From Sedimentisphaerales bacterium (GTDB lineage Bacteria > Planctomycetota > Phycisphaerae > Sedimentisphaerales > Anaerobacaceae), in the NCBI GenBank assembly GCA_016927855.1, contig JAFGLV010000154.1:1-46223 (forward strand): 46,223 bases of DNA. Direction: 5' to 3'. The stretch's first letter is position 1. Each line of letters begins with the position of its first letter. The position numbers and the translations under genes were made by a program. Below are positions 9,576-17,824 of the stretch, in pieces. The notes under the pieces were generated by a model. The model ran no database searches and was not told where the DNA came from. It was given only the letters and a program-made list of their open reading frames with translations.

Positions 9576-10688
9576 ATGAAGGACCTGCTCAGACAACTCA
9601 TCCAGGCCGATTCCACCCCCGAAAAGGGCGAGTTGGAGGCCGCCCAAGTCACCGAAGCCTATTTCAAGAAGCATGGAGTACAGTGCGAGATCGACCGGTG
9701 GGACGACCGGCGGGCCAACGTCCTTGGCCACGTCAGATCGGGCGGCAACCGGCCGGCCTTGCTGTTTGTCTGCCACCTCGACGTGGTCAGTTGTGGCCGT
9801 GAGCCATGGAACTACCCCCCTTTCGAGGCGCACGAGACCCGCAGCAAGGTCTACGGACGGGGCGCCGTGGATATGAAAGGCGGCATTGCCGCGGCGGTCG
9901 CGGCCATCTGCGAATCGGTGGCGGCCGGAACCAAGCTCCAGGGAGATATCATCTTTGCCGCCACCGCCGGCGAGGAGACCGACAGCACCGGCATCAGGCG
10001 GTTCATGCAGGATACCAGCACGCTACCCAAGCTGGGCGGTATCATCATTCCCGAGCCGACCGACCTGGCGGTCGTCACCGCTCATCGGGGCCTGCTCTGG
10101 CTGGAGATCGCCACGACCGGCAAGGCGACGCACAGTTCCATGCCCCAGCGCGGCGTCAACGCCATCATGTCGATGCGACGGGTCCTCGACGCGCTGGAGC
10201 ACTACCAGGTTGCTTTCGAGCCCCACCCGCTGCTGGGCCCGTGCTCGGTCAGCGTCAACACGATCCAGGGTGGCGAGGCGATGAACATCGTTCCGGATAG
10301 TTGCACGATCGGCATCGACATTCGCACGCTGCCCGGCCAGGACCTCGATGCCATCCGACATGACCTGGAGAGCCTGCTGGCCAGACTCAGGACCGAGGTT
10401 GCCCATTTCAATGCCCGGATTACGACGGTTCGCGCCGTTGGAGCCATGGAGACGGACCCCGAGTGCGAGTTCGTCCAGACCTTCTGCCAGGCTGTGGACG
10501 TTGACCTGACCAATGTCGTGGGGTTTACCACCGACGCACCGCACCTGGCGCCGCTGGGCGCCCCGATCATCATCTACGGGCCCGGTAAGCCCAGCCTCTG
10601 CCATCAGGTGGACGAACATATCGCGCTGGCGGACCTGGAAAGGGCCGTGGCGTGCTTCAAGAATGCCATCCGGCATCTGCTGGCCTGA
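9576..10688 (+). CDS. M20 family metallopeptidase (ArgE/DapE/carboxypeptidase-like)
   Basis: A protein of about 370 residues. ATG 9576 is chosen because family homology begins exactly here; the reading frame upstream is open but unrelated. The di-zinc site is intact: His67 and Asp69 in CHLDVV, Asp99 in AVDMKGG, Glu133-Glu134 in AGEETDS, the PEPTD segment, and His343 in LCHQVDEH. The dimerisation (lid) domain spans about residues 170-290. Such enzymes hydrolyse N-acyl-amino acids, N-succinyl-diaminopimelate or small peptides; sequence alone does not choose among these. Confidence 0.85.
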   Translation: MKDLLRQLIQADSTPEKGELEAAQVTEAYFKKHGVQCEIDRWDDRRANVLGHVRSGGNRPALLFVCHLDVVSCGREPWNYPPFEAHETRSKVYGRGAVDMKGGIAAAVAAICESVAAGTKLQGDIIFAATAGEETDSTGIRRFMQDTSTLPKLGGIIIPEPTDLAVVTAHRGLLWLEIATTGKATHSSMPQRGVNAIMSMRRVLDALEHYQVAFEPHPLLGPCSVSVNTIQGGEAMNIVPDSCTIGIDIRTLPGQDLDAIRHDLESLLARLRTEVAHFNARITTVRAVGAMETDPECEFVQTFCQAVDVDLTNVVGFTTDAPHLAPLGAPIIIYGPGKPSLCHQVDEHIALADLERAVACFKNAIRHLLA

Positions 10689-10774
10689 TCCCCCGGCCGG
10701 GACAAGCCGTGGCAAAGCCATCAAAGAAGCTGATATTATTCTTCGCTTTTTGTGACCTTTTTCAGAAATAGTCC

Positions 10775-10801
10775 TTGACTCGGACTGTCTATGTCTATAA
10801 A
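10775..10801 (+). promoter_or_regulatory. Possible promoter for short transcript
   Basis: TTGACT (10775-10780) and TATAAA (10796-10801) are separated by 15 nt, a little short for sigma-70. Together with the terminator at 11023-11062 they would define a transcript of roughly 250 nt. Confidence 0.4.
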
Positions 10802-10840
10802 TTGGCAGTTTGTTGAGTGCGTGACAACGGAAGAACGAAT

Positions 10841-10987
10841 ATGATCCATCTTAGAGAGTACATGCCGACGCTGTTTACGGGCCACGTGATGGTCACGCGA
10901 CCCGCCTGCGCGTACGACCTGGCCACTTGGATGACGAAGCGCATCATTGTGGCCCAGGACAGGCCCACCGTGGAGGGCGCTCCCTAA
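10841..10987 (+). CDS. Possible 48-residue small protein
   Basis: A short open frame from ATG to TAA lies between a plausible promoter and a strong terminator, in a roughly 450-bp stretch with no other gene. The encoded peptide is not obviously hydrophobic and has one cysteine and two tryptophan/tyrosine-rich patches; I recognise no family. The ribosome-binding site (GGAAG) is weak. The transcript could instead be a non-coding RNA. Confidence 0.3.
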   Translation: MIHLREYMPTLFTGHVMVTRPACAYDLATWMTKRIIVAQDRPTVEGAP

Positions 10988-11022
10988 GAAGGATTTTTCC
11001 TCGCATCGTAAATCAACCAGCG

Positions 11023-11062
11023 AAGCCTTTTAGGGAGCCGAAAGCCCCTGAAAGGCTTTTTT
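11023..11062 (+). terminator. Rho-independent terminator
   Basis: AAGCCTTT (11023-11030) pairs with AAAGGCTT (11051-11058), and an inner AGGG/CCCT extends the stem. A run of six T follows. It ends the short transcript described at 10775-10987 and insulates the methyltransferase gene. Confidence 0.85.
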
Positions 11063-11138
11063 CATTTATACGCGAACCAGCAAAACGAACGGCTTTGCGA
11101 GGATGTGAAAGGTATGTCCGATGATAAGGGTCAGAGAA

Positions 11139-11894
11139 ATGGACATCGAATTCTATCGGCACTACTCCAATGCGCTTGAAGCGGCCCAAGGGCCCGCCTG
11201 GCGCTACAACGAGATGAAGCCTCGCGGGTTCAACTACAGCAGCTTCATCCTCGCCAGGGTCTACGACACGTACCACCAGATGTTCAGAGACTACCGCTGG
11301 GAGACCGAGGCGATCGTCACGCGGCTCGGGCTGGATGCGTCCGCAACCGTTCTGGACATGGGTTGTGGGACCGGAGCGTTCGCCATTCACGCCGCCCCTT
11401 TCTACGATACCGTCCACGCGGTGGATGTCTCGAAAGCCATGCTCGGGCGCGCCCGCAGAAAGGCCCGGAAGGCCGGACTGACGAACGTCCAGTTTCACCA
11501 CGGCGGCTTCCTGACCTACGAGCATAACGCCGGGCCGGTGGACGCCGTCTGCACGAGCGTCGTCCTCCACCACCTGCCCGACTTCTGGAAACTGGTGGGC
11601 CTGCAGCGTCTGGCCGCGATGCTCAAACCAGGCGGTCGGCTCTACCTGTTTGATGTGGTGTTCTCGTTCGACATCGCGCAATATGAGTCCTGCTTCGAGC
11701 GGTTCATCCGGACCATGAGCGTGCAGATCGGACCGAACGGCCAGGCGGAGTCACAGACGCACTTGCGCGACGAGTACAGCACGTGCGACTGGATCATGGA
11801 AGGCCTGCTCGAACGAGCCGGCTTTGCAATCGACAGCACGGACTACCGCGACGGCTTCCTGGCCGCGTACCTGTGCACGAAGAAAGGCGCGTGA
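11139..11894 (+). CDS. Class I SAM-dependent methyltransferase
   Basis: A protein of about 251 residues. ATG 11139 is preferred because AAGGG lies at workable spacing; ATG 11121 is possible. The SAM-binding glycine loop VLDMGCGTGAF is at about residues 71-81, followed by the acidic AVDVS strand, the motif-II-like VDAVCTSVVLHHL and a post-II LKPGGRLYLFD segment. Substrate unknown. It opens a same-strand run of acetyltransferases and small-molecule enzymes that continues to dapF. Confidence 0.8.
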   Translation: MDIEFYRHYSNALEAAQGPAWRYNEMKPRGFNYSSFILARVYDTYHQMFRDYRWETEAIVTRLGLDASATVLDMGCGTGAFAIHAAPFYDTVHAVDVSKAMLGRARRKARKAGLTNVQFHHGGFLTYEHNAGPVDAVCTSVVLHHLPDFWKLVGLQRLAAMLKPGGRLYLFDVVFSFDIAQYESCFERFIRTMSVQIGPNGQAESQTHLRDEYSTCDWIMEGLLERAGFAIDSTDYRDGFLAAYLCTKKGA

Positions 11895-11936
11895 GAACGT
11901 CCAGCATCTATCGACCGGCAGCCGGGAGAACGTGAT

Positions 11937-12524
11937 ATGAAGACAGAGCAAGTACGCCTTAAAGATGGTAGGCCGGCTCGCATTCGGCTACTCCGGCCGA
12001 AGGACGCCGAATCCGTGCTGGATTACATCAACGCTGTCACGGCTGAGACCGATTGTCTGGGTCTGGAGAGCGGCGAACTCGACTGGCCCGTTGAGAAAGA
12101 ACGTCGGTTCATCAAATCTCATCGCAAGGCGGACAACAAGCTTGCCATCGCGGCCGAAGTCGACGGTCAGATCGTCGGAGTGCTTGGGTTTACCGGCGAC
12201 GAGAAGAGGAGGATGCGGCACACCGGCGAACTGGGCATAACGGTCAAGCGGGACTTCTGGGGACTTGGGCTCGGCGCCGCTATGATGGCCTATGCCATCG
12301 GCTGGGCGCAGTCGTCGGGAGTCGTTCGCAAGATTGGCTTGAGAGTGCGTATCGACAACGAGCGCGCCATACGTTTGTACGAGCGCTTTGGCTTCCTCAG
12401 GGAAGGCACGATCCGCCGGCAGTTTCTCGTGGCGGGAACGTTCCATGACGCCTATCTGATGGGCCTGAAGGTCGATCCCTTGAACGACGATAGCGCCCTG
12501 ACAGGCCGAGACGATGGCAGTTGA
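11937..12524 (+). CDS. GNAT family N-acetyltransferase
   Basis: A 195-residue single-domain GNAT. The acetyl-CoA pyrophosphate-binding motif A is RDFWGLGLGAAMM near residue 105, and the ENERAIRLYERFGF-type motif B follows. It resembles the RimJ/RimL and spermidine-acetyltransferase branch, but the substrate is unknown. A GGGAGAACGTGAT leader precedes the start. Its 3' end overlaps the next GNAT gene by 11 bp, suggesting coupled translation. Confidence 0.82.
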   Translation: MKTEQVRLKDGRPARIRLLRPKDAESVLDYINAVTAETDCLGLESGELDWPVEKERRFIKSHRKADNKLAIAAEVDGQIVGVLGFTGDEKRRMRHTGELGITVKRDFWGLGLGAAMMAYAIGWAQSSGVVRKIGLRVRIDNERAIRLYERFGFLREGTIRRQFLVAGTFHDAYLMGLKVDPLNDDSALTGRDDGS

Positions 12525-13506
12525 AAGTGCCCCAACAATCCGAAGGTTCCGGCAAACCGACGTGAACGATTTGCTGGCGCTGATCGGTCGAACGATCGAC
12601 AGTTGCTATCCGCCGCACTATGCGGCGGAGGCCGTGGCATTCTTCAAGAGCTATCACGACCGGCAGGCCCTCATCCGGGACGCCGAGCAGGGACATACGA
12701 TCGTGCTCGAACAGGACGGGCGGATCGTCGGCACCGGTACGTTGCTTGGCGATGAGATCAGAAGGGTCTTCGTCGATCCAGTCTGCCAGAAGCGGGGTCT
12801 GGGCAGACTTATCATGCAATGGCTCGAAGAACAAGCTGCTTCACGCGGAATCCGGATGGTCGTGCTCGATGCCTCCATCCCCGCCCAGGCCTTCTATCAG
12901 GAACTGGACTACATCACGTCCGAAGAGCGCTGCCTTGAGGTGGCCAACGGTAAGAAGCTGCGATACCACAAGATGCAGAAGACGCTCAAGAACACGGTAT
13001 GCGGAGAACACATGGACATTACGGTAGAGAAGATGACGGACGGTGACTGGCCCATTGTTGCCACCATTCTGAAAGAAGGCATTGCCACCGGCCATGCGAC
13101 TTTCGAGGACGCCGTCCCGACCTGGGAACAGTTCGACGCGACGCATCTGCCTCAGTGTCGCCTCGTGGCCAGGTCCGGCAACGCCATTCTGGGCTGGATC
13201 GTGCGCAGCGGTGTTTCGAGCCGGAGTGTTTACCAGGGCGTCGCAGAGGTCAGCATCTACGTCAAGGCTTCGGTGCGCGGCTTGGGCGTCGGCAAGACCC
13301 TGCTGAGCGCAGCCATCGAAGCATCCGAGCGTGCAGGCATTTGGACCCTCCAGAGCGGCATCTTCCCGGAGAACACGGCCAGTCTCTCACTGCACGAGCG
13401 GTGCGGCTTCCGTGTGGTCGGCTACCGCGAGCGCTTGGGCCAGATGCACGGCGCCTGGCGTGACGTCGTGCTCATGGAGCGACGCAGCAAGATAGCAGGG
13501 ATTTGA
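12514..13506 (+). CDS. Tandem double-GNAT acetyltransferase fusion
   Basis: A 330-residue fusion of two complete GNAT domains. Residues 1 to about 155 hold motif CQKRGLGRL. Residues about 168-330 hold SVRGLGVGKTLL and the overall pattern of phosphinothricin-type acetyltransferases (EGIATGHATFE, FPENTASLSLHERCGF). The second domain begins with its own ATG-containing MDITVEKM segment, so the protein probably arose by loss of a stop between two neighbours. Substrates are unknown; PAT-like enzymes acetylate small amines, including herbicide-like compounds and methionine derivatives. It overlaps the preceding GNAT gene by 11 bp. Confidence 0.82.
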   Translation: MAVESAPTIRRFRQTDVNDLLALIGRTIDSCYPPHYAAEAVAFFKSYHDRQALIRDAEQGHTIVLEQDGRIVGTGTLLGDEIRRVFVDPVCQKRGLGRLIMQWLEEQAASRGIRMVVLDASIPAQAFYQELDYITSEERCLEVANGKKLRYHKMQKTLKNTVCGEHMDITVEKMTDGDWPIVATILKEGIATGHATFEDAVPTWEQFDATHLPQCRLVARSGNAILGWIVRSGVSSRSVYQGVAEVSIYVKASVRGLGVGKTLLSAAIEASERAGIWTLQSGIFPENTASLSLHERCGFRVVGYRERLGQMHGAWRDVVLMERRSKIAGI

Positions 13507-13518
13507 GGATAGGCAGCC

Positions 13519-14016
13519 ATGACGATTAGACCAGCCGGCATCGAAGACCTCGACACCGTAGTCAGCCTACTCCAGCAGGCGTGTGCGACAGTCGCGCAGC
13601 GGTTCGGACTGACGATGGAGAATTGCCCCAAGAGTCCGGCCTTCTACACGCACGACCGGGCTCGGGACGACCTCGCGCGAGGCGTGCGGTATTTCCTGCT
13701 GGAAGAGAACGGAACCGCCTGCGCGTGCGTGGCGCTGGAGCAGGCTAAACCGGACCTGGTCTACCTGGAAAGGCTGGCGGTCCTACCCGAGCAGAGGCGC
13801 CGGGGTTACGGACAAGCCCTGGTCCGGCACGCTCTCGCGCAGGCGAACACCCTCGGCGTGCGACGCGTCGAGATCGGCATCATCTCGGAAGATGCGGAAC
13901 TGCAGGACTGGTACGGCCGATTCGGATTCGTGCAGACCGGCACGAAGCGGTTCGATCACTTGCCGTTCGGCGTGGCTTTCATGGCGAAGCAACTGGGAAA
14001 CGACATCGAATCATAG
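13519..14016 (+). CDS. GNAT family N-acetyltransferase
   Basis: A 165-residue GNAT. Motif A is LPEQRRRGYGQALV, and a WYGRFGF motif B follows. It begins 12 nt after the double-GNAT gene and ends 13 nt before the aminotransferase, so it belongs to the same probable operon. Substrate unknown. Confidence 0.8.
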   Translation: MTIRPAGIEDLDTVVSLLQQACATVAQRFGLTMENCPKSPAFYTHDRARDDLARGVRYFLLEENGTACACVALEQAKPDLVYLERLAVLPEQRRRGYGQALVRHALAQANTLGVRRVEIGIISEDAELQDWYGRFGFVQTGTKRFDHLPFGVAFMAKQLGNDIES

Positions 14017-14029
14017 CTGGAGAAACATC

Positions 14030-15214
14030 GTGAGTTCACTGTACGCATCGAGAATGGGGACGATCCCCAAGTCATTCGTCCGCGAGATTCTCAAGGTCAC
14101 ACAGGACGCAGAGGTCATTTCGTTCGCGGGCGGTTTGCCGAACCCGCGCTTCTTCCCGGTGAGGGAAATCGCGGAAGCGGCCGCGGCGGTGCTGACTCGC
14201 GCCGACGCCTCGGCGCTACAGTACGGCACGACCGAAGGCTACGCGCCGCTGCGCGAGTGGGTGGCTCAGCGCTACCGCGACACCGAGGGGCTGGACGTGA
14301 CTGCCGACGAGATTCTGATCACCAACGGTTCTCAACAGGGTCTGGACCTGATCGGCAAAGCGTTCATCAACCGTCACGACGACATCGCGATCGAGCGGCC
14401 CGGCTACTTGGGCGCGATTCAGGCGTTCGCGGTGTACGAGCCGCAGTTCCATGCGGTGCCGCTGGGCGCCGACGGCGTCGACCTCGGACGGCTGGCCGAC
14501 GTTTTGCGGACGCACTCTGTCCGGTTCTTCCACACGGTCATCAACTTCCAGAACCCGTCGGGCATCAGCTACGGCGCCGAGACGCGCCGCAGGCTGGCGC
14601 AACTGCTGGCGGAATACGAGATGCTGGTGATTGAAGATGACCCCTACAAAGAACTGAGGTTCGAAGGCGTGCGTCGGAATTCGATGCGACATTGGCTGCG
14701 CGAGCGGGCGGTGCTGTTAGGCTCGTTCTCGAAAATCGTCGCGCCGGGATTGCGGCTGGGCTGGGTGTGTGCCAGACGCGAGATCATGGACAGGCTGGTG
14801 ATCGCGAAGCAGGCCAGTGACCTGCACTCGAACTCGTTCTGCCAGCGAATGCTCCATCAATACCTCGTCAGCCACGACATCGACGAGCACATCGAGACGA
14901 TCCGCACGGCTTACAAACGACAGAAGGATGCCCTGCTGGCTGCGCTCGAAGTCCATTTCCCCGCCGAGACGACGTTCACCCGACCCGAAGGCGGCATGTT
15001 CATCTGGGCGACGTTACCCGAACGCTTGTCGGCGCTGGAGCTTTTCGAGCGGGCAGTGCAAGAGAAGGTCGTCTTCGTGCCGGGCACGCCCTTCTTCGTC
15101 GACGGCGGCGGCACGCACAACCTGCGCCTGAACTTCTCGAACGCCGACGAAAACAAAATCGAGGAAGGCATCGCACGCCTCGGCCGGATCGTCAAGGAAC
15201 TGTTGAGCCGATAG
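14030..15214 (+). CDS. PLP-dependent class I/II aminotransferase (LysN / 2-aminoadipate type)
   Basis: A protein of about 394 residues. GTG 14030 is taken as the start because GGAGA sits seven bases upstream and homology starts with SSLYASRM. The PLP lysine is Lys235 in SFSKIVAPGLRLGW. Other fold-type I marks are NGSQQGLDL, the NFQNPSG loop, the EDDPYKELRF aspartate that contacts the PLP nitrogen, and LRLNFS near the C-terminus with the carboxylate-binding Arg. The closest functional class is 2-aminoadipate/branched-chain aminotransferases, without the MocR DNA-binding domain. Lysine or 2-aminoadipate metabolism is plausible. Confidence 0.85.
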   Translation: MSSLYASRMGTIPKSFVREILKVTQDAEVISFAGGLPNPRFFPVREIAEAAAAVLTRADASALQYGTTEGYAPLREWVAQRYRDTEGLDVTADEILITNGSQQGLDLIGKAFINRHDDIAIERPGYLGAIQAFAVYEPQFHAVPLGADGVDLGRLADVLRTHSVRFFHTVINFQNPSGISYGAETRRRLAQLLAEYEMLVIEDDPYKELRFEGVRRNSMRHWLRERAVLLGSFSKIVAPGLRLGWVCARREIMDRLVIAKQASDLHSNSFCQRMLHQYLVSHDIDEHIETIRTAYKRQKDALLAALEVHFPAETTFTRPEGGMFIWATLPERLSALELFERAVQEKVVFVPGTPFFVDGGGTHNLRLNFSNADENKIEEGIARLGRIVKELLSR

Positions 15215-15229
15215 CACCGTCGCGTGCCC

Positions 15230-15313
15230 GTAGGGGCGAACAATCATTTGTCCTTGCCGGCGAAACCGATGGTAGGTGCGATAAACAGAGGGCGAATGAT
15301 TATTCGCCCCTAC
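15230..15313. repeat. REPIN-like palindromic repeat (GTAGGGGCGAA type)
   Basis: Arms of 21 bp with two mismatches (GTAGGGGCGAACAATCATTTG at 15230-15250 and its inverse at 15293-15313) enclose a 42-bp centre. It starts with GTAG and ends with CTAC like the other repeats here. Confidence 0.75.
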
Positions 15314-15369
15314 AGAGACACAAGATGTAGGATACAGGACAATAAGGTGGAGATTATCGACATAGGGAC

Positions 15370-15440
15370 GTAGGATGGGCTTTAGCCCGTGCGGTCTCGC
15401 CCTCGGAGGATCGCTCAGCATGGGCTGAAGCCCATCCTAC
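15370..15440. repeat. REPIN-like palindromic repeat (GTAGGATGGGC family, copy 2)
   Basis: This 71-bp unit has the same ends (GTAGGATGGGC, GCCCATCCTAC) and the same internal CAGCATGGGC as the copy at 1387-1461, but different loops. It lies 57 bp downstream of another repeat, in the gap before the PhzF gene. Confidence 0.8.
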
Positions 15441-15469
15441 TCGACTACCAAACGCACAGGAGCATAAGG

Positions 15470-16345
15470 ATGAAACCACTGACATTTTACATTGTCGATG
15501 TATTCGCCGAGCGGCAGTACGCGGGCAATCAACTGGCCGTGTTCCGGGACGCCGGCGGGCTGTCGGACAAACAGATGCAGAGGATCGCGCGGGAGATGAA
15601 TTTCTCCGAGACGACCTTCATTCTCTCGGACGACCCGCGTGACGACGGCTACGACGTGCGCATCTTCACGCCGGTCGCGGAGGTCCCGTTCGCGGGACAC
15701 CCGACCCTGGGCACGGCCTACGTCATTCGCCAGGAGCTCCTCGGCGATCCGGCCGCGAACGTGACGCTGAATCTGAAGGTCGGCCCGATCCCCGTCACCT
15801 CGGCAGACCGAGACGTGCTGTGGATGAAACAGAACCAGCCTGACTTTGGAGCCACCATCGACTCGGAAGCGGTCGCGAGCATTCTCGGACTGAACGAAAG
15901 TGACATTGACGCGCGCTTCGCGGTGCAGGAGGTCTCGACGGGCCTTTGGTTCGTGATCGTCCCGCTGACGAGCCTCGATGCAACTCGACGCGCGAGGACG
16001 ACCAAGGACAAGTACCACAGCCTGTTCGAGACGGACCGGCACGCCGGGATTCTCGTCTTCTGTCCCGAGGCCTACAGCGCGCACAACGACCTGAACGTCA
16101 GGGTCTTCTGTCCGGTCTACGGGATCGAGGAAGACCCGGCCACCGGCAGCGGCAACGGCTGCCTGGCCGGCTACCTGGTCAAGCATCGTTACTTCGGCAG
16201 CGACGCAATCGACGTGCGCGTCGAGCAGGGCTACGAGATCGGCCGGCCCTCGCTGCTGCGTCTGCGTGCCGGCCGGCAGGACGATTCAATCGATGTCAAC
16301 GTCGGCGGCAGGGTCGTCATGGTGGCGAAAGGACAATGGCTATGA
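15470..16345 (+). CDS. PhzF family isomerase/epimerase-like protein
   Basis: A protein of about 291 residues with an AGGAGCATAAGG leader before ATG 15470. PhzF proteins have two DapF-like barrels. The catalytic glutamate is Glu47 in MNFSETTF. The VPFAGHPTLGTAY and EDPATGSGNGCLAGYL signatures are intact. PhzF of pseudomonads isomerises a phenazine precursor; most homologues have unknown substrates. Its stop codon overlaps the start of the following Fe-S protein (ATGA). Confidence 0.87.
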   Translation: MKPLTFYIVDVFAERQYAGNQLAVFRDAGGLSDKQMQRIAREMNFSETTFILSDDPRDDGYDVRIFTPVAEVPFAGHPTLGTAYVIRQELLGDPAANVTLNLKVGPIPVTSADRDVLWMKQNQPDFGATIDSEAVASILGLNESDIDARFAVQEVSTGLWFVIVPLTSLDATRRARTTKDKYHSLFETDRHAGILVFCPEAYSAHNDLNVRVFCPVYGIEEDPATGSGNGCLAGYLVKHRYFGSDAIDVRVEQGYEIGRPSLLRLRAGRQDDSIDVNVGGRVVMVAKGQWL

Positions 16346-17031
16346 TCACCGCTCAGATCGTCAAAGAACTGGCCGGACAACTCGGCGCCGATCTCTTCGG
16401 AATCGCGCCTATCGACCGCTTCGACCAAGCCCCACAGGGATTTCATCCCACGGATTTGTTTCCGCAGACCAAGTCGGTGCTGGCCGTTGCCAAACGCTTC
16501 CCGGAAGGTCCGTTCCACGCGCGCAGTCCGATCCCCTACAGCGTCGCCAACGACGTCATTCTGGCCGCGGTCACCCGGCTGACTTGCGAATTGTGCGCGC
16601 TTCTCGAACGCCTGGGCCGCGTCGTCGCCGTGCCGGTGCCAAGCGAGCCCTGCGAATACTGGGACGCGCCGAACCGCACCGGGCGCGGCCTGCTGTCGCT
16701 CAAACACGCCGGCTGGTTGGCGGGTCTGGGCGTTATCGGCAAGAACATGCTGCTGACCCACAGGGAGTTCGGCAACCGGATCTGCCTGGGGGCCGTCCTG
16801 CTCGATGTGGACCTGCCGGGTGACGCCATGGCCGACTATCAGCTCTGCGCCGAGAGATGCCGGCGCTGTATCGATGCGTGCCCCGTGCATGCCATCGGCC
16901 CGTTGGGGGTCGATCAGAAGCTCTGCCGGGGCAATTCGCAGGGCCGAACCGCAAAGGACGAGCCCATCTACGTCTGCAATCAATGTCGTGCGGTCTGTCC
17001 CAACGGCACCGGGACAAAGCAAGTCAAGTGA
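16342..17031 (+). CDS. QueG-like double [4Fe-4S] protein (short COG1600 type)
   Basis: A protein of about 229 residues. ATG 16342 overlaps the PhzF stop (ATGA) and has AAAGG nine bases upstream; ATG 16336 is also possible. The N-terminal part matches the DUF1730-like domain of epoxyqueuosine reductases (GIAPIDRF, SVLAVAKRF). The C-terminus has two ferredoxin-like cysteine sets, CRRCIDACP and CNQCRAVCP, with an extra Cys between them. Unlike true QueG (310 or more residues) it has no C-terminal HEAT region, so a queuosine role is uncertain. A different corrinoid or Fe-S reductase function is possible. Confidence 0.78.
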   Translation: MITAQIVKELAGQLGADLFGIAPIDRFDQAPQGFHPTDLFPQTKSVLAVAKRFPEGPFHARSPIPYSVANDVILAAVTRLTCELCALLERLGRVVAVPVPSEPCEYWDAPNRTGRGLLSLKHAGWLAGLGVIGKNMLLTHREFGNRICLGAVLLDVDLPGDAMADYQLCAERCRRCIDACPVHAIGPLGVDQKLCRGNSQGRTAKDEPIYVCNQCRAVCPNGTGTKQVK

Positions 17032-17248
17032 GCCGCCACGATCATCATGGCGGAGGAGTCAGCCTTTCAGAGCCCACACAATTGACAAGGCTCGGCAACT
17101 CGGACACAAGCATACGTAGCGGGACACGATCGTGGGGCCTGCAAAGTGCTTGTACAGGACGCTGGACTTTGTGGGACTCCCGTCGTATAAAGACGCACTG
17201 GTAGAAGGCGTCGTGCTCATGGAGTCATTCTGTGAAGGCGGGCCAGAT

Positions 17249-17818
17249 ATGAGCCCGTTGGGTGTTGCCGTGGAAGTCCTCCCGTTCAAAATGAAGTACA
17301 TACCCGCGATCATGTCGTGGGTGAAGACAGAAGCGGACATGGTTCAATGGGCCGGGCACGCCTTCGTGTGGCCCATGACTCAGAGACAATTCCACGAGCA
17401 CCTGAGGGAGAGCAAGGCGCGGCTGCCTTCGCTGTACCCGTTTGCTCTATGGAACCGCGGCCGAGTGTTCGCTTATTGTGAGTTGGCTAACCATCAGCGC
17501 AATTCCAGCTCGGCGATGCTGTCTCGCGTAATCGTCGCTCCCAGGCGCCGGGACAAGGGCTACGCCACCTTCATGATTCGTGAGGTCCTGCGATTCGGCT
17601 TCGGCGATCTCGGGCTCAATCGCATCTGGCTGGGCGTTTTCGACTTCAACAAGGCGGCTATCGCATGCTACCAGCGCGTGGGCTTCGTGTTCGAAGGCAC
17701 GCTCCGACAGTCAGCGAAGCTCGGCGGCTCGTACTGGAATTGTCACGTGATGAGCATCTTGCGGAACGAATGGATGAATGGGCACGGGGTGACCACCGCC
17801 CAACAGCAATCAGGATAG
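17249..17818 (+). CDS. GNAT family N-acetyltransferase
   Basis: A protein of about 189 residues. The frame is open from 17132, but recognisable GNAT sequence starts near ATG 17249, so that start is preferred. Motif A is VAPRRRDKGYATFM, and NKAAIACYQRVGFVFEGTLR is the B region typical of RimJ-like enzymes. It ends six bases before dapF and probably shares its transcript. Substrate unknown. Confidence 0.78.
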   Translation: MSPLGVAVEVLPFKMKYIPAIMSWVKTEADMVQWAGHAFVWPMTQRQFHEHLRESKARLPSLYPFALWNRGRVFAYCELANHQRNSSSAMLSRVIVAPRRRDKGYATFMIREVLRFGFGDLGLNRIWLGVFDFNKAAIACYQRVGFVFEGTLRQSAKLGGSYWNCHVMSILRNEWMNGHGVTTAQQQSG

Positions 17819-17824
17819 GAATCT

